The notes under the pieces were generated by a model. It did not search any database. It saw only the letters and a list, made by a program, of their open reading frames with translations, and was not told where the DNA came from. This document shows, in pieces, positions 15,927 through 23,452 of a DNA stretch of 32,415 nt (position 1 is the first letter of the stretch; each line of letters opens with the position of its first letter). This stretch comes from Flavobacterium sp. (GTDB taxonomy: Bacteria > Bacteroidota > Bacteroidia > Flavobacteriales > Flavobacteriaceae). The position numbers and the translations under genes are program-made. The stretch is taken from positions 1-32,415 of the forward strand of contig JACMOK010000098.1 in assembly GCA_014378065.1 (NCBI GenBank), in the 5' to 3' direction.

Positions 15927-17185
15927 AACTCCTCATCAGAACCGCTAAAATCATCGATGCGAAAAGTCCGTTTCACCATCACACAGTTGATTTGCTGATT
16001 GAAAATGGAACCATCGCAAAGATCGGATCCCAATTGCCCAATCCAAATCAATGTAAGGAAATTACGCTTGAAAATCTTCATGTTTCTGTAGGATGGTTTG
16101 ATAGCAGTGTTTCGTTCGGCGAACCTGGCTTTGAAGATCGGGAAACCATCGTAAATGGACTCGAAGTGGCGGCCAGATCTGGTTTTACGGGAGTTGCACT
16201 ACAACCAAATTCCTTTCCAGTACTTGACAACCAATCCCAAATTCAATTTGTAAAATCGAAAGCACAAGGAGCTGCAACCGAATTATTTCCGATTGGAGCC
16301 TTAACCGCAAGTAGTTTTGGCAAGGATCTGGCCGAATTGTACGATATGAAAAATGTCGGAGCGATTGCTTTTGGCGATTACACTAAAAATTTAGACAATC
16401 CAAATCTGTTAAAAATTGCACTGCAATATACCCAAGATTTTGACGGGTTGGTGATTGCTTTTTCAGAAAATACTGACCTCAAAGGAACTGGCGTAGCTAA
16501 TGAAGGCGCAGTGTCAACGCGGTTGGGATTAAAAGGAATTCCGGCTTTGGCTGAAGAATTGGAAATTGTACGAAATTTATTTGTACTCGAATATACTGGT
16601 GGAAAATTACACATTCCGACAATTTCCACTGCAAAATCAGTTCGATTGATAAAAGAAGCGAAAACCAAAAAACTGAAAGTGACTTGCAGTGTTGCAGTGC
16701 ACCATTTGGTGTTAACAGACGAAAAGTTGGATGGATTTGACACGCGTTACAAAGTCACGCCTCCGTTAAGAACTGCGGCCGATTGCAGCGCATTATTAAG
16801 CGGCCTTCAAGATGGAACCATTGACATGATTACTTCAGACCACGATCCGATTGATATTGAACATAAAAAATTGGAATTTGATTTGGCCAAAAACGGAACA
16901 ATTGGACTTGAGAGCGCTTTTGGCGCCTTGGGAACAGTTTTGCCTTTGGAGATTATCATCGAAAAGTTGACTGCCGGGAAGAATATCTTCCAATCGCAAA
17001 TGAGGGAAGAAAACCATGGAATACAAGAAGGAATGGCTGCCAATCTTACGCTGTTCAATCCAGCGGAAAATTGGATTTTTGAAAAGAAAAATATTTTATC
17101 CAAATCTAAAAACTCCGCGTTTTTACATGTACCAATGAAAGGGAAAGTCTACGGAATTTTCAATCAGGGAAAATTAATTTTATAA
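15923..17185 (+). CDS. Dihydroorotase-like protein lacking metal ligands
   Basis: The 420-residue product has the full amidohydrolase fold of class I dihydroorotases (PyrC, step three of pyrimidine synthesis), and annotation pipelines would name it so. The zinc-binding histidines are gone. The usual DxHxH reads DSSVS (60-64), the usual VxxH(C/A)ED reads VIAFSEN (178-184) and the usual HIAHVST reads HIPTIST (230-236). Asp306 in TSDHDP, NEGAVSTRLGL and the HHLVLTD motif (260-266) remain. It is therefore either inactive or a structural partner, like the non-catalytic dihydroorotase subunits known in other bacteria. The start at 15923 overlaps the BatA-like stop in ATGA; the longer frame from 15860 lies inside that gene. 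Confidence 0.85.
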   Translation: MKLLIRTAKIIDAKSPFHHHTVDLLIENGTIAKIGSQLPNPNQCKEITLENLHVSVGWFDSSVSFGEPGFEDRETIVNGLEVAARSGFTGVALQPNSFPVLDNQSQIQFVKSKAQGAATELFPIGALTASSFGKDLAELYDMKNVGAIAFGDYTKNLDNPNLLKIALQYTQDFDGLVIAFSENTDLKGTGVANEGAVSTRLGLKGIPALAEELEIVRNLFVLEYTGGKLHIPTISTAKSVRLIKEAKTKKLKVTCSVAVHHLVLTDEKLDGFDTRYKVTPPLRTAADCSALLSGLQDGTIDMITSDHDPIDIEHKKLEFDLAKNGTIGLESAFGALGTVLPLEIIIEKLTAGKNIFQSQMREENHGIQEGMAANLTLFNPAENWIFEKKNILSKSKNSAFLHVPMKGKVYGIFNQGKLIL

Positions 17186-17195
17186 AGCGCCTAAC

Positions 17196-17516
17196 ATGAC
17201 CGAAATAGAAGAAGGGAAAACTGCGGCTATAACCAGTTACATTTTAATCATTGGAGTTTTAATCGCAATGTCAATGAATGCCGAAAAGAAAAATACTTTT
17301 GCGTCGTTCCATATCCGCCAGTCTCTGGGCTTGTCGATCACGTTTGTTTCGCTCGGACTGATCATCAGCAATTTTGACAGCTTGATGATTTCGGCAACAA
17401 TGTGGTTTTTTGTTTCGATTTTGTGGGTGTATGGCATTTTTAGCGCTGTAAAAGGAGAAACCAAACCCGTGCCTTTGTTGGGCGGTTGGTTTCAAAAAGC
17501 ATTTAACTCGATCTAA
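17196..17516 (+). CDS. Small membrane protein, Tic20/DUF4870-like
   Basis: The 106-residue protein has three hydrophobic segments (about 10-26, 45-60 and 66-86) with FASFHIRQSLGLSIT (36-50) between the first two. The HxRQxLGL motif and this topology are typical of the Tic20-like/DUF4870 family, called import component protein in some flavobacterial genomes; the role in bacteria is unknown. It starts ten bases after the dihydroorotase-like stop and ends nine bases before the next gene, so it belongs to the same operon. Confidence 0.75.
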   Translation: MTEIEEGKTAAITSYILIIGVLIAMSMNAEKKNTFASFHIRQSLGLSITFVSLGLIISNFDSLMISATMWFFVSILWVYGIFSAVKGETKPVPLLGGWFQKAFNSI

Positions 17517-17525
17517 TCTTTACCC

Positions 17526-18170
17526 ATGACACTATCGCTACAGTACCTGATCAGAGCACCAAAAATAAGCAAGGCAAAAAGTCCACTATTGCTTTTACTA
17601 CACGGATATGGAAGTAATGAGGAAGATTTATTTTCCTTTGCCAGTGAACTTTCAGACGAGTATTTCGTTGTATCAGCGCGCGCACCTCACAATTTAGGCT
17701 ACGGAAGTTACGCTTGGTATGCAATTAATTTTGATGCAGATGAAAATAAATTTTCCGACCTCGAGCAGGCGAAAGCTTCCCGTGATTTGATTTCAACATT
17801 TATTGATGAGTTGGTCGCGCATTTTCCGATTGATCCAAACAAGGTAACATTGATTGGCTTTAGCCAAGGCACAATTTTAAGTTATGCTGTAGCGTTGTCT
17901 TATCCGGAGAAAGTCCAGCGCGTGGTTGCCATGAGCGGTTATTTGAATTTGGACATGCTCCTTGAAACCTACCAAAACAACGACTTTTCTAATCTGAGTA
18001 TTTTTTCTTCACATGGCACCGACGATCAAGTCATTCCAGTAGAATGGGCACGCAACGCAAAACCGGTACTGAAGGAATTGAATATTGACAACACTTATAA
18101 AGAATACCCGATAGGGCACGGCATTTCGCCACAAAGTTTTCATGATTTTAAACATTGGCTCGCAAACTAA
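17526..18170 (+). CDS. Serine esterase, phospholipase/carboxylesterase family
   Basis: This 214-residue cytoplasmic alpha/beta hydrolase belongs to the phospholipase/carboxylesterase (acyl-protein thioesterase-like, YpfH-like) family. LLLLHGYGSNEED (22-34) forms the oxyanion loop, GFSQG (111-115) carries the nucleophile Ser113, GTDDQVIP (164-171) the acid Asp167, and GHGI (197-200) the catalytic His198. Length is normal for the family, and the natural substrate is unknown. It is the last gene of the plus-strand run that begins with the BatA-like protein. Confidence 0.9.
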   Translation: MTLSLQYLIRAPKISKAKSPLLLLLHGYGSNEEDLFSFASELSDEYFVVSARAPHNLGYGSYAWYAINFDADENKFSDLEQAKASRDLISTFIDELVAHFPIDPNKVTLIGFSQGTILSYAVALSYPEKVQRVVAMSGYLNLDMLLETYQNNDFSNLSIFSSHGTDDQVIPVEWARNAKPVLKELNIDNTYKEYPIGHGISPQSFHDFKHWLAN

Positions 18171-18219
18171 TAACCGGTTTTACAACGGTTTAACTTGTCT
18201 CGAAAAATGGTTTACACTA

Positions 18220-18720
18220 CTATTTTTGGTACAATAAAGATTGTACAATTTCAAATGAAACAGTTTCGTCTTCACTGATAAAATATTTCAGTAAAACTTC
18301 TCCCCAGTATTCACTGTCGTTATAGTCTGCAATAATCCAGCGGTGATTGAGTACTTTTACCTTATTAATTATAAATTTTTGCGCTCCAATTTGGTCCTGG
18401 CCGGTATATGGATTTCCTTTTGGATTGTCGTTTAAGTCCAATAGTTTTTCTTTCACATAAGGAATTAACTTTTCGTAAGGAATAAATTTTTTAGCGTCTG
18501 GCTTATCAAAATAATTCTGGGCATTCTGATTGTTTTCCAAAGAAAAATAATTAGCATCATCTAATTTGGCAGAAACAGAATTTAAACTGTCTTTGAGTTT
18601 GGTATTGGTTTTACTAAATTGTGTTTCTTCAAAAATGGTGCGTTTGCTATAATACATATAGGTGAAAACATTCATCAAAACGGCTAAAATAAATAGGTAG
18701 AGAAATAACGATCGTTTCAT
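18220..18720 (-). CDS. Single-pass membrane protein of unknown function
   Basis: The 166-residue protein has one N-terminal membrane helix (about residues 4-24, without a lipobox). A short coiled-coil-like stretch follows (about 28-58, KTNTKLKDSLNSVSAKLDD), then a globular C-terminal part (about 75-166) with NPYTGQDQIGAQKFIINKVKV in two blocks and HRWIIADYND. The bulk should face the periplasm. I do not recognise a named family, although flavobacterial homologues beside the metallo-hydrolase are familiar. It follows the metallo-hydrolase gene by ten bases, which indicates an operon. Confidence 0.75.
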   Translation of the reverse strand: MKRSLFLYLFILAVLMNVFTYMYYSKRTIFEETQFSKTNTKLKDSLNSVSAKLDDANYFSLENNQNAQNYFDKPDAKKFIPYEKLIPYVKEKLLDLNDNPKGNPYTGQDQIGAQKFIINKVKVLNHRWIIADYNDSEYWGEVLLKYFISEDETVSFEIVQSLLYQK

Positions 18721-18730
18721 TTTTAAAATT

Positions 18731-19501
18731 TTAAATGGTGATTTGTAAATTATCGTAGGCTAAAAAAACATTTGGTGGAAGGCGTTTTTGGATATCTTGA
18801 TGAAAACCGAAAGTTTGACTGATGTGGGTCAAATAGGTTTTTTTGGGCTTAATTAATGCGATAAACTCCAAGGCCTCCTGCAAATTAAAATGGGTGGCGT
18901 GGCGCTCTTCTCGAAGTGCATTAATTACCAGAACCTCCACCCCGTTAAGTTTTTCCATTTCTGACTTTTCAATAGTTTTTACGTCGGTCAAGTAGGCAAA
19001 GTTTTCAATTCGATAACCAAATACTTGCAAACTGCCATGGTAAGCATTGATGGGGGTAATACTCTTATCACCGATCTCAAAAGAAAAATTATTTCGAACT
19101 TCAATTGTTCTTACTGTCGGCGCGCCGGGGTACTTATTCTGTGTTTCAAAAACATATTCAAAACGCTTTTTAAGATTTTCGATAACACGTTGGTGCGCAA
19201 AAATTGGAATTTCGCCTTGTTTAAAGTTAAACGGACGAATATCATCCAATCCTGCCGTATGGTCTGCATGCTCATGAGTGTATAAAATAGCATCGATGTG
19301 TTGGCACTTCGATGCCAACATTTGTTGTCTGAAATCAGGACCGCAGTCAATAACAATTGAAAAGGTATTCCAATGAATCCAAACCGAGACTCGCAGCCTA
19401 TTATCTTTTGGATCAAGGCTTTGACTAACAGGAGACTGGCTCCCAATTACTGGAATGCCTTGGGAGGTGCCGGTACCTAGAAAATAAATTTTCAAATGCA
19501 T
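18731..19501 (-). CDS. MBL-fold metallo-hydrolase, PhnP-like
   Basis: The 256-residue protein is a metallo-beta-lactamase-fold phosphodiesterase resembling PhnP and RNase Z. It starts with KIYFLGTGTSQGIPVIG (4-20). The metal site is THEHADH (75-81), with Asp52 in IDCGPDF, and there are later candidates in HATHF and THISQTFGFH. PhnP-like proteins usually carry a structural zinc motif CxCxxC after PVIG; here the same place reads SQSPVS (21-26), with all three cysteines replaced by serine. The substrate in Bacteroidota is unknown; cyclic phosphodiesters are likely from the family. No phosphonate genes are nearby. It shares an intergenic promoter region with the divergent gene at 19586. Confidence 0.88.
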   Translation of the reverse strand: MHLKIYFLGTGTSQGIPVIGSQSPVSQSLDPKDNRLRVSVWIHWNTFSIVIDCGPDFRQQMLASKCQHIDAILYTHEHADHTAGLDDIRPFNFKQGEIPIFAHQRVIENLKKRFEYVFETQNKYPGAPTVRTIEVRNNFSFEIGDKSITPINAYHGSLQVFGYRIENFAYLTDVKTIEKSEMEKLNGVEVLVINALREERHATHFNLQEALEFIALIKPKKTYLTHISQTFGFHQDIQKRLPPNVFLAYDNLQITI

Positions 19502-19510
19502 TATTTTTTA

Positions 19511-19518
19511 CAAAAATA
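19511..19518 (-). promoter_or_regulatory. -7 promoter element for the metallo-hydrolase operon
   Basis: On the minus strand this is TATTTTTG, an exact TAnnTTTG match nine bases before the start codon at 19501. No clear -33 TTG is visible. The short distance implies an almost leaderless message. Confidence 0.4.
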
Positions 19519-19532
19519 GTATTAATTCTCTT

Positions 19533-19560
19533 TTGTTACTGCCCTATTTTGTTAACTTTG
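19533..19560 (+). promoter_or_regulatory. Promoter of the 486-residue unknown gene
   Basis: TTG at 19533-19535 (within TTTTG) and TAACTTTG at 19553-19560 are separated by 17 bases. This is the best full match to the Bacteroidota -33/-7 promoter in the window, and it ends 25 bases before the ATG at 19586. Confidence 0.6.
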
Positions 19561-19585
19561 TAATGTATATATGCTATTTAAATAA

Positions 19586-21046
19586 ATGGACACCCAAATA
19601 AAATTAAAAGGTGACAAAGTCATCGAACAAATCCCTTCCACTAAAGACAAGGCACTTCGTATCAATTTAAACGACAATATTTACGGTACTTTTGCTGAAA
19701 TTGGAGCGGGTCAAGAAACTGTGAGACACTTTTTTAGGTCTGGGGGATCTTCGGGAACCATAGCTAAAGCGATGTCGGCTTATGACAAAGATTTTAGCGA
19801 TGCCATTTATGGTATTGAAACCGACGGCCGTTATGTGACTGAAAGTCGTCTTAAAAAAATGCTAACCCATGAAGTGAATCTAATGGAACGGCGTTTGAGT
19901 AGGGAGAAACATCCCAATAAAATGTTTTTCAGTTATGCCAATACGGTTGCTACCATTGATTTCGCCAAGCAGTTTAAAGGTCATGGTTGGGTGGGAATTA
20001 AATTTCAAATTGAACCTGATGAAGATTATAATGAGATTATCATTCATATCCGGTTTAAAGAAACTGACGCGCGTTTGCAACAAGAAACTTTGGGCGTGTT
20101 GGGTGTTAATTTAATTTATGGTGCGTTTTACAAATACAACGATCCTAAAAAGTTGTTGCGTTACCTTTACGATCATCTTGAAAAAGACCAATTGGAGATT
20201 GACACCATCAACTTTTCGGGACCTCGATTTGCTGATATTGACAACCGCTTGATGAGCTTGCAGTTGGTAAAAAATGGGATGACCGATGCCGTAATGTTTG
20301 ATCCTGAAGGAAAAAACATTCTTCCCGCTTCTATACTTTATAAAAAAAACATACTGGCTTTGCGCGGAAGCTTTCGTCCGGTAACCAGTGTAAACATGGA
20401 TATGTATGAGAAATCGCTCAACATGTTTTTGGCCGAAAGTAAAGTAGAGAAAGACAATACGCTGGTTATTTTCGAAATCACTTTATCAAATCTTCGTTCA
20501 GAAGGAGAAATTGATGAAAGAGATTTTATGGATCGTGCTGAATTGCTCTGCTCCCTGGGACAGACGGTAATGATTTCTAATTTTCAAGAATATTACAAAG
20601 TGGTCGAATATTTCTCGAATTACACCAAAGCCCGAATGGGACTGGCCATGGGAGTTAACAATTTGGTAGATATTTTTGATGAAAAATATTATCGACACCT
20701 TAGTGGTGGGATCCTTGAAGCTTTTGGAAAGTTATTCTACCGCGACTTAAAAGTGTTCTTATATCCGATGCTCAATGAAGATGGAGAAGTAATTACTTCT
20801 GAAAATCTTAAAGTGCATCCGAGGATGAAAGAATTGTACAAATTCTTTAAATTTAACGGAAAAGTAGTCAATATTGATGGCGTTGATCCGCATACACTTG
20901 AGGTTTTTTCGCGTGAAGTCCTAAAAATGATCAGTAATGGAAAAACAGGTTGGGAACAAATGCTACCGAAAGGAATTGCAGAACTAATTAAAGAACACCA
21001 GCTATTTGGGTATGATCCAAATAGAGTGTTGGAAAATTCGAAATAA
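19586..21046 (+). CDS. Conserved protein of unknown function (486 residues)
   Basis: This soluble 486-residue protein has no signal peptide or membrane helix. Its N-terminal block is distinctive: YGTFAEIGAGQETVRHFFR (33-51), then GTIAKAMSAYDKDFSDAIYG (57-76). Later blocks include FKGHGWVGIKFQ, FAQ-free strands such as IIIHIRFK, and GVNLIYGAFYKY. The C-terminal half contains MGVNNLVDIFDEKYY and GGILEAFGKLFYRD. I recall close homologues across Bacteroidota and in other phyla, often misnamed in databases as TonB-dependent receptor or nicotinate-nucleotide adenylyltransferase. Nothing in the sequence supports either name: there is no barrel and no HxGH motif. It is monocistronic, with a strong promoter, and the gene after it is convergent. 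Confidence 0.85.
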   Translation: MDTQIKLKGDKVIEQIPSTKDKALRINLNDNIYGTFAEIGAGQETVRHFFRSGGSSGTIAKAMSAYDKDFSDAIYGIETDGRYVTESRLKKMLTHEVNLMERRLSREKHPNKMFFSYANTVATIDFAKQFKGHGWVGIKFQIEPDEDYNEIIIHIRFKETDARLQQETLGVLGVNLIYGAFYKYNDPKKLLRYLYDHLEKDQLEIDTINFSGPRFADIDNRLMSLQLVKNGMTDAVMFDPEGKNILPASILYKKNILALRGSFRPVTSVNMDMYEKSLNMFLAESKVEKDNTLVIFEITLSNLRSEGEIDERDFMDRAELLCSLGQTVMISNFQEYYKVVEYFSNYTKARMGLAMGVNNLVDIFDEKYYRHLSGGILEAFGKLFYRDLKVFLYPMLNEDGEVITSENLKVHPRMKELYKFFKFNGKVVNIDGVDPHTLEVFSREVLKMISNGKTGWEQMLPKGIAELIKEHQLFGYDPNRVLENSK

Positions 21047-21062
21047 TAAAAATTGTATGGCA

Positions 21063-21110
21063 TCAAGAAAGAATGGAAAGGATTTTAAAATAAGTAAAAT
21101 CTCCTTCTTG
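21063..21110. terminator. Possible hairpin between convergent genes
   Basis: GATTTTA (21081-21087) pairs with TAAAATC (21095-21101), and outer bases CAAGAA (21063-21068) can pair with TTCTTG (21105-21110). The arms are AT-rich and no long T tract follows on either strand, so termination here would be weak. Confidence 0.3.
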
Positions 21111-21118
21111 ACTGCCTT

Positions 21119-21571
21119 TTATTTAAAGATTTGTTCTGCGTGCGCTTTGGTTTTAACGTCCGAAATTACATCTTCGATTTTGCCATTTTCGTCGATCACA
21201 AAAGTGGTCCTGTGGATTCCATCATATTCTTTTCCCATAAATTTTTTCGGACCCCAGACGCCAAACGCGTTAATAACGCTCTTATCGTCATCCGCCAGCA
21301 ATGGAAAAGGAAGTTCATACTTATTTTTAAAACCCGATTGGGCTTTGGCATTGTCAGCACTGACGCCTAAGAGCGCATAATTATTGTCCTGAAAACGAGC
21401 AAAATGGTCTCGTAAATTACAAGCCTCAGTAGTGCAGCCTGGCGTGTTGGCCTTCGGATAGAAAAAAACAACTACCTTTTTTCCTAAATAGTCTGACAAT
21501 TTGTGTGCCTGCCCATCTTGATCTAATGCTGTGAAATTGGGTGCCTGATCTCCCTTTTGAAGTGTAGTCAT
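21119..21571 (-). CDS. bcp: Thioredoxin-dependent thiol peroxidase (Bcp/PrxQ)
   Basis: This 150-residue cytoplasmic peroxiredoxin of the Bcp/PrxQ group reduces hydrogen peroxide and organic hydroperoxides using thioredoxin. The active-site block VVVFFYPKANTPGCTTEAC (33-51) holds the peroxidatic Cys46 and the resolving Cys51, five residues apart as in the PrxQ type. The family arginine lies in HRTTFVID. Length is normal. The gene converges on the unknown 486-residue gene and is divergent from nth, across a 237-base gap in which I see no gene. Confidence 0.96.
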   Translation of the reverse strand: MTTLQKGDQAPNFTALDQDGQAHKLSDYLGKKVVVFFYPKANTPGCTTEACNLRDHFARFQDNNYALLGVSADNAKAQSGFKNKYELPFPLLADDDKSVINAFGVWGPKKFMGKEYDGIHRTTFVIDENGKIEDVISDVKTKAHAEQIFK

Positions 21572-21808
21572 GTGTAAGATTGGTGTTTTAATTAAATTAA
21601 ACTATGTTAATAAACGGCTAGTAATGGCCCAGATCGAAATGAAGCCCTAAATTTTTATTGATGATTTTATCGTAGAACATCTACAAGGATTTCGAAAAAC
21701 CTTTGTAAATACTAAAAACTTTTATTAATTAAATTAGTAAATGCCATAAACACTGGATTAGGCTCATTTTAAAATTTAAACTATTTTTACCATTATAAAA
21801 ATACAACA

Positions 21809-22465
21809 ATGACCCAAAAAGAACGTGCATTATTTGTTATAAATACGTTAAATGAATTATATCCCACTCTTCCGATACCATTAGACCATAAAGATCCATA
21901 CACTCTTTTGATTGCAGTATTGTTGTCAGCGCAATGTACAGATGTTCGGGTCAATCTCATAACGCCTCTACTTTTCGCGAGAGCTGACAATCCTTATGAC
22001 ATGGTTAAGTTGAGCGTCGAAGAAATTCAAGATATTATTCGTCCGTGTGGATTATCACCCATGAAATCAAAAGGAATTTATGGATTATCTAAAATTATTA
22101 TTGAAAAACACGATGGGAAGGTACCGCAAAGTTTTGAGGATTTGGAAGCTTTTCCGGCAGTGGGGCACAAAACTGCCAGTGTCGTGATGTCGCAGGCCTT
22201 TGGTGTTCCAGCCTTCCCCGTAGACACTCATATTCACAGATTGATGTACCGCTGGAATCTATCGAACGGTAAAAATGTAATGCAAACAGAAAAGGATGCG
22301 AAACGACTTTTTCCAAAGAAGCACTGGAATGTACTGCATTTACAGATGATCTGGTATGGCCGAACCTATTCTCCGGCTCGTGGCTGGACCGTAGACCAAG
22401 ACATTATTACTAAAACAATCGGACGCAAATTGATTATAAAAAACATAAAAAAAATGTCCCGATAA
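21809..22465 (+). CDS. nth: Endonuclease III-type DNA glycosylase without Fe-S cluster
   Basis: Nth removes oxidised pyrimidines and nicks abasic sites in base excision repair. The 218-residue protein has LLSAQCTD (38-45) and the helix-hairpin-helix LEAFPAVGHKTA (112-123) with catalytic Lys121. The catalytic Asp139 lies in PVDTHIHRL. In most Nth proteins a C-terminal CX6CX2CX5C motif binds a [4Fe-4S] cluster. Here the corresponding part is YGRTYSPARGWTVDQDIITK with no cysteine, so the cluster is absent, while the rest of the fold is intact. The stop codon lies in the loop of the gene's own terminator hairpin. Confidence 0.93.
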   Translation: MTQKERALFVINTLNELYPTLPIPLDHKDPYTLLIAVLLSAQCTDVRVNLITPLLFARADNPYDMVKLSVEEIQDIIRPCGLSPMKSKGIYGLSKIIIEKHDGKVPQSFEDLEAFPAVGHKTASVVMSQAFGVPAFPVDTHIHRLMYRWNLSNGKNVMQTEKDAKRLFPKKHWNVLHLQMIWYGRTYSPARGWTVDQDIITKTIGRKLIIKNIKKMSR

Positions 22466-22485
22466 CAACTACCGGGACATTTTTT
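22450..22485 (+). terminator. Rho-independent terminator of nth
   Basis: ATGTCCCG (22454-22461) pairs with CGGGACAT (22473-22480), extended by four more A-T pairs, around an 11-base loop, followed by T residues. The nth stop TAA (22463-22465) is in the loop. The symmetric A and T flanks make it effective in both directions, so it can also end the minus-strand sigma factor transcript, whose small companion gene stops at 22484. Confidence 0.88.
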
Positions 22486-22627
22486 AATTTGCTATGATTT
22501 CAATATTTAATTTACCCACTTTTATAAAGCTAAGAGCTCTGGAGTAATTGAGTAAAAAAGAAATAGTCTCTTTTTTAGGTTTCATAGCATTGTTGACTAA
22601 TGTTTTTTTAGAGTAAATTTTTGCCAT
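22484..22627 (-). CDS. Small sigma-factor-linked protein (47 residues)
   Basis: With the ATG at 22627 the product is 47 residues starting MAKIYSKKTLVNNAMKPKK; the longer frame from 22666 adds an unlikely MWRCSVNKQ leader. It is basic at the N-terminus and then reads ETISFLLNYSRALSFIK. I recall short proteins with a KP(K/S)KxTIxFLLNYSKAL pattern directly after ECF sigma genes in other Flavobacterium genomes, which supports it as a real gene. It has no signal peptide, and the helix FLLNYSRALSFIKV is amphipathic rather than a membrane span. It starts 53 bases after the sigma factor stop. Its role is unknown. Confidence 0.62.
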   Translation of the reverse strand: MAKIYSKKTLVNNAMKPKKETISFLLNYSRALSFIKVGKLNIEIIAN

Positions 22628-22680
22628 TGCAGTTTTTGTTTGTTTGTTAACACTACAACGCCACATATTCTCAAATATTG

Positions 22681-23265
22681 TTAATTGGTCAAAATAATTT
22701 GATGCTTGTCTATTACTTTTCGCAGATTCATCAGCGCATATCGCATTCGTCCCAAAGCGGTATTAATGCTAACTCCTGTCAATTCTGAAATTTCTTTAAA
22801 ACTTAAATCCTGATAAATTCTCATAACTAACACCTCTTTTTGATCTTGTGGCAATTCCTCGATGATTTTTTTGAGATCTTTTTCAACTTGATCGGTAATC
22901 ATTTGGTTTTCAATGGACATTGAATTATCAGTCATGATAGAAAAAATAGAAAAATCTTCTGTTTCTCTAAACATCGGCATTTTTTTGTTTCTTCTAAAAT
23001 GGTCTATAATTAAATTGTGAGCAATTCGCATAACCCATGGTAAAAATTTGCCTTCTTCGTTGTAAGCGTTGGATTTTAAAGTTTTAATGACTTTAATGAA
23101 AGTATCCTGAAAAATGTCATCCGTGATGTCACGATCTGATATTTTTGAATAGATAAAACCATATATTTTAGATTGGTGCCTACTGATCAATGACGACAAA
23201 GCGGATTCATCGCCTGCCACATAATTTTTTACCAATAATGCATCTGGGGTTTGAACATCAGCCAT
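22681..23265 (-). CDS. ECF-type RNA polymerase sigma factor
   Basis: This 194-residue sigma-70 family protein has sigma region 2 (about 25-95) with DDIFQDTFIKVI and FLPWVMRIAHNLIIDHFRRNKK. Region 4 (about 135-185) has LPQDQKEVLVMRIYQDLSFKEI in two parts and the helix-turn-helix SELTGVSINTALGRMRYAL. There is no anti-sigma gene beside it, unlike the SigW-type or FecI-type groups. It resembles the constitutive-looking RpoE-like sigma of Flavobacterium that precedes a tiny protein gene. It lies between the polysaccharide locus and nth but is separated from the former by a 187-base gap, in which I see no gene, so a regulatory link to that locus is not shown. Confidence 0.92.
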   Translation of the reverse strand: MADVQTPDALLVKNYVAGDESALSSLISRHQSKIYGFIYSKISDRDITDDIFQDTFIKVIKTLKSNAYNEEGKFLPWVMRIAHNLIIDHFRRNKKMPMFRETEDFSIFSIMTDNSMSIENQMITDQVEKDLKKIIEELPQDQKEVLVMRIYQDLSFKEISELTGVSINTALGRMRYALMNLRKVIDKHQIILTN

Positions 23266-23452
23266 AAATTACCTTTTAGTTTTGTTAAAAAATTTGGAGA
23301 AATCTCTCTAAAAAGTAGTTTTTTGTGTATAGGCTAAATGTTAAGTTAAGAATAAATATGAAGTCAAATGTAATATTATTTTATTTCACAAAACAAATAA
23401 TAAGTAAAATTTAACAGTCTCAATACAATAAAGTGATCATATCTGAACGCCC

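Noticed and set aside
15923..17185. Naming the dihydroorotase-like gene pyrC
   Set aside because: The zinc-binding histidines are absent, so a functional name would be misleading.
18173..18195. Inverted repeat AACCG...CGGTT after the esterase gene as a terminator
   Set aside because: The stem is only five pairs and no T tract follows, so the evidence is too weak.
19586..21046. TonB-dependent receptor or nucleotidyltransferase label for the unknown protein
   Set aside because: No signal peptide, no beta-barrel pattern and no HxGH nucleotidyltransferase motif is present.
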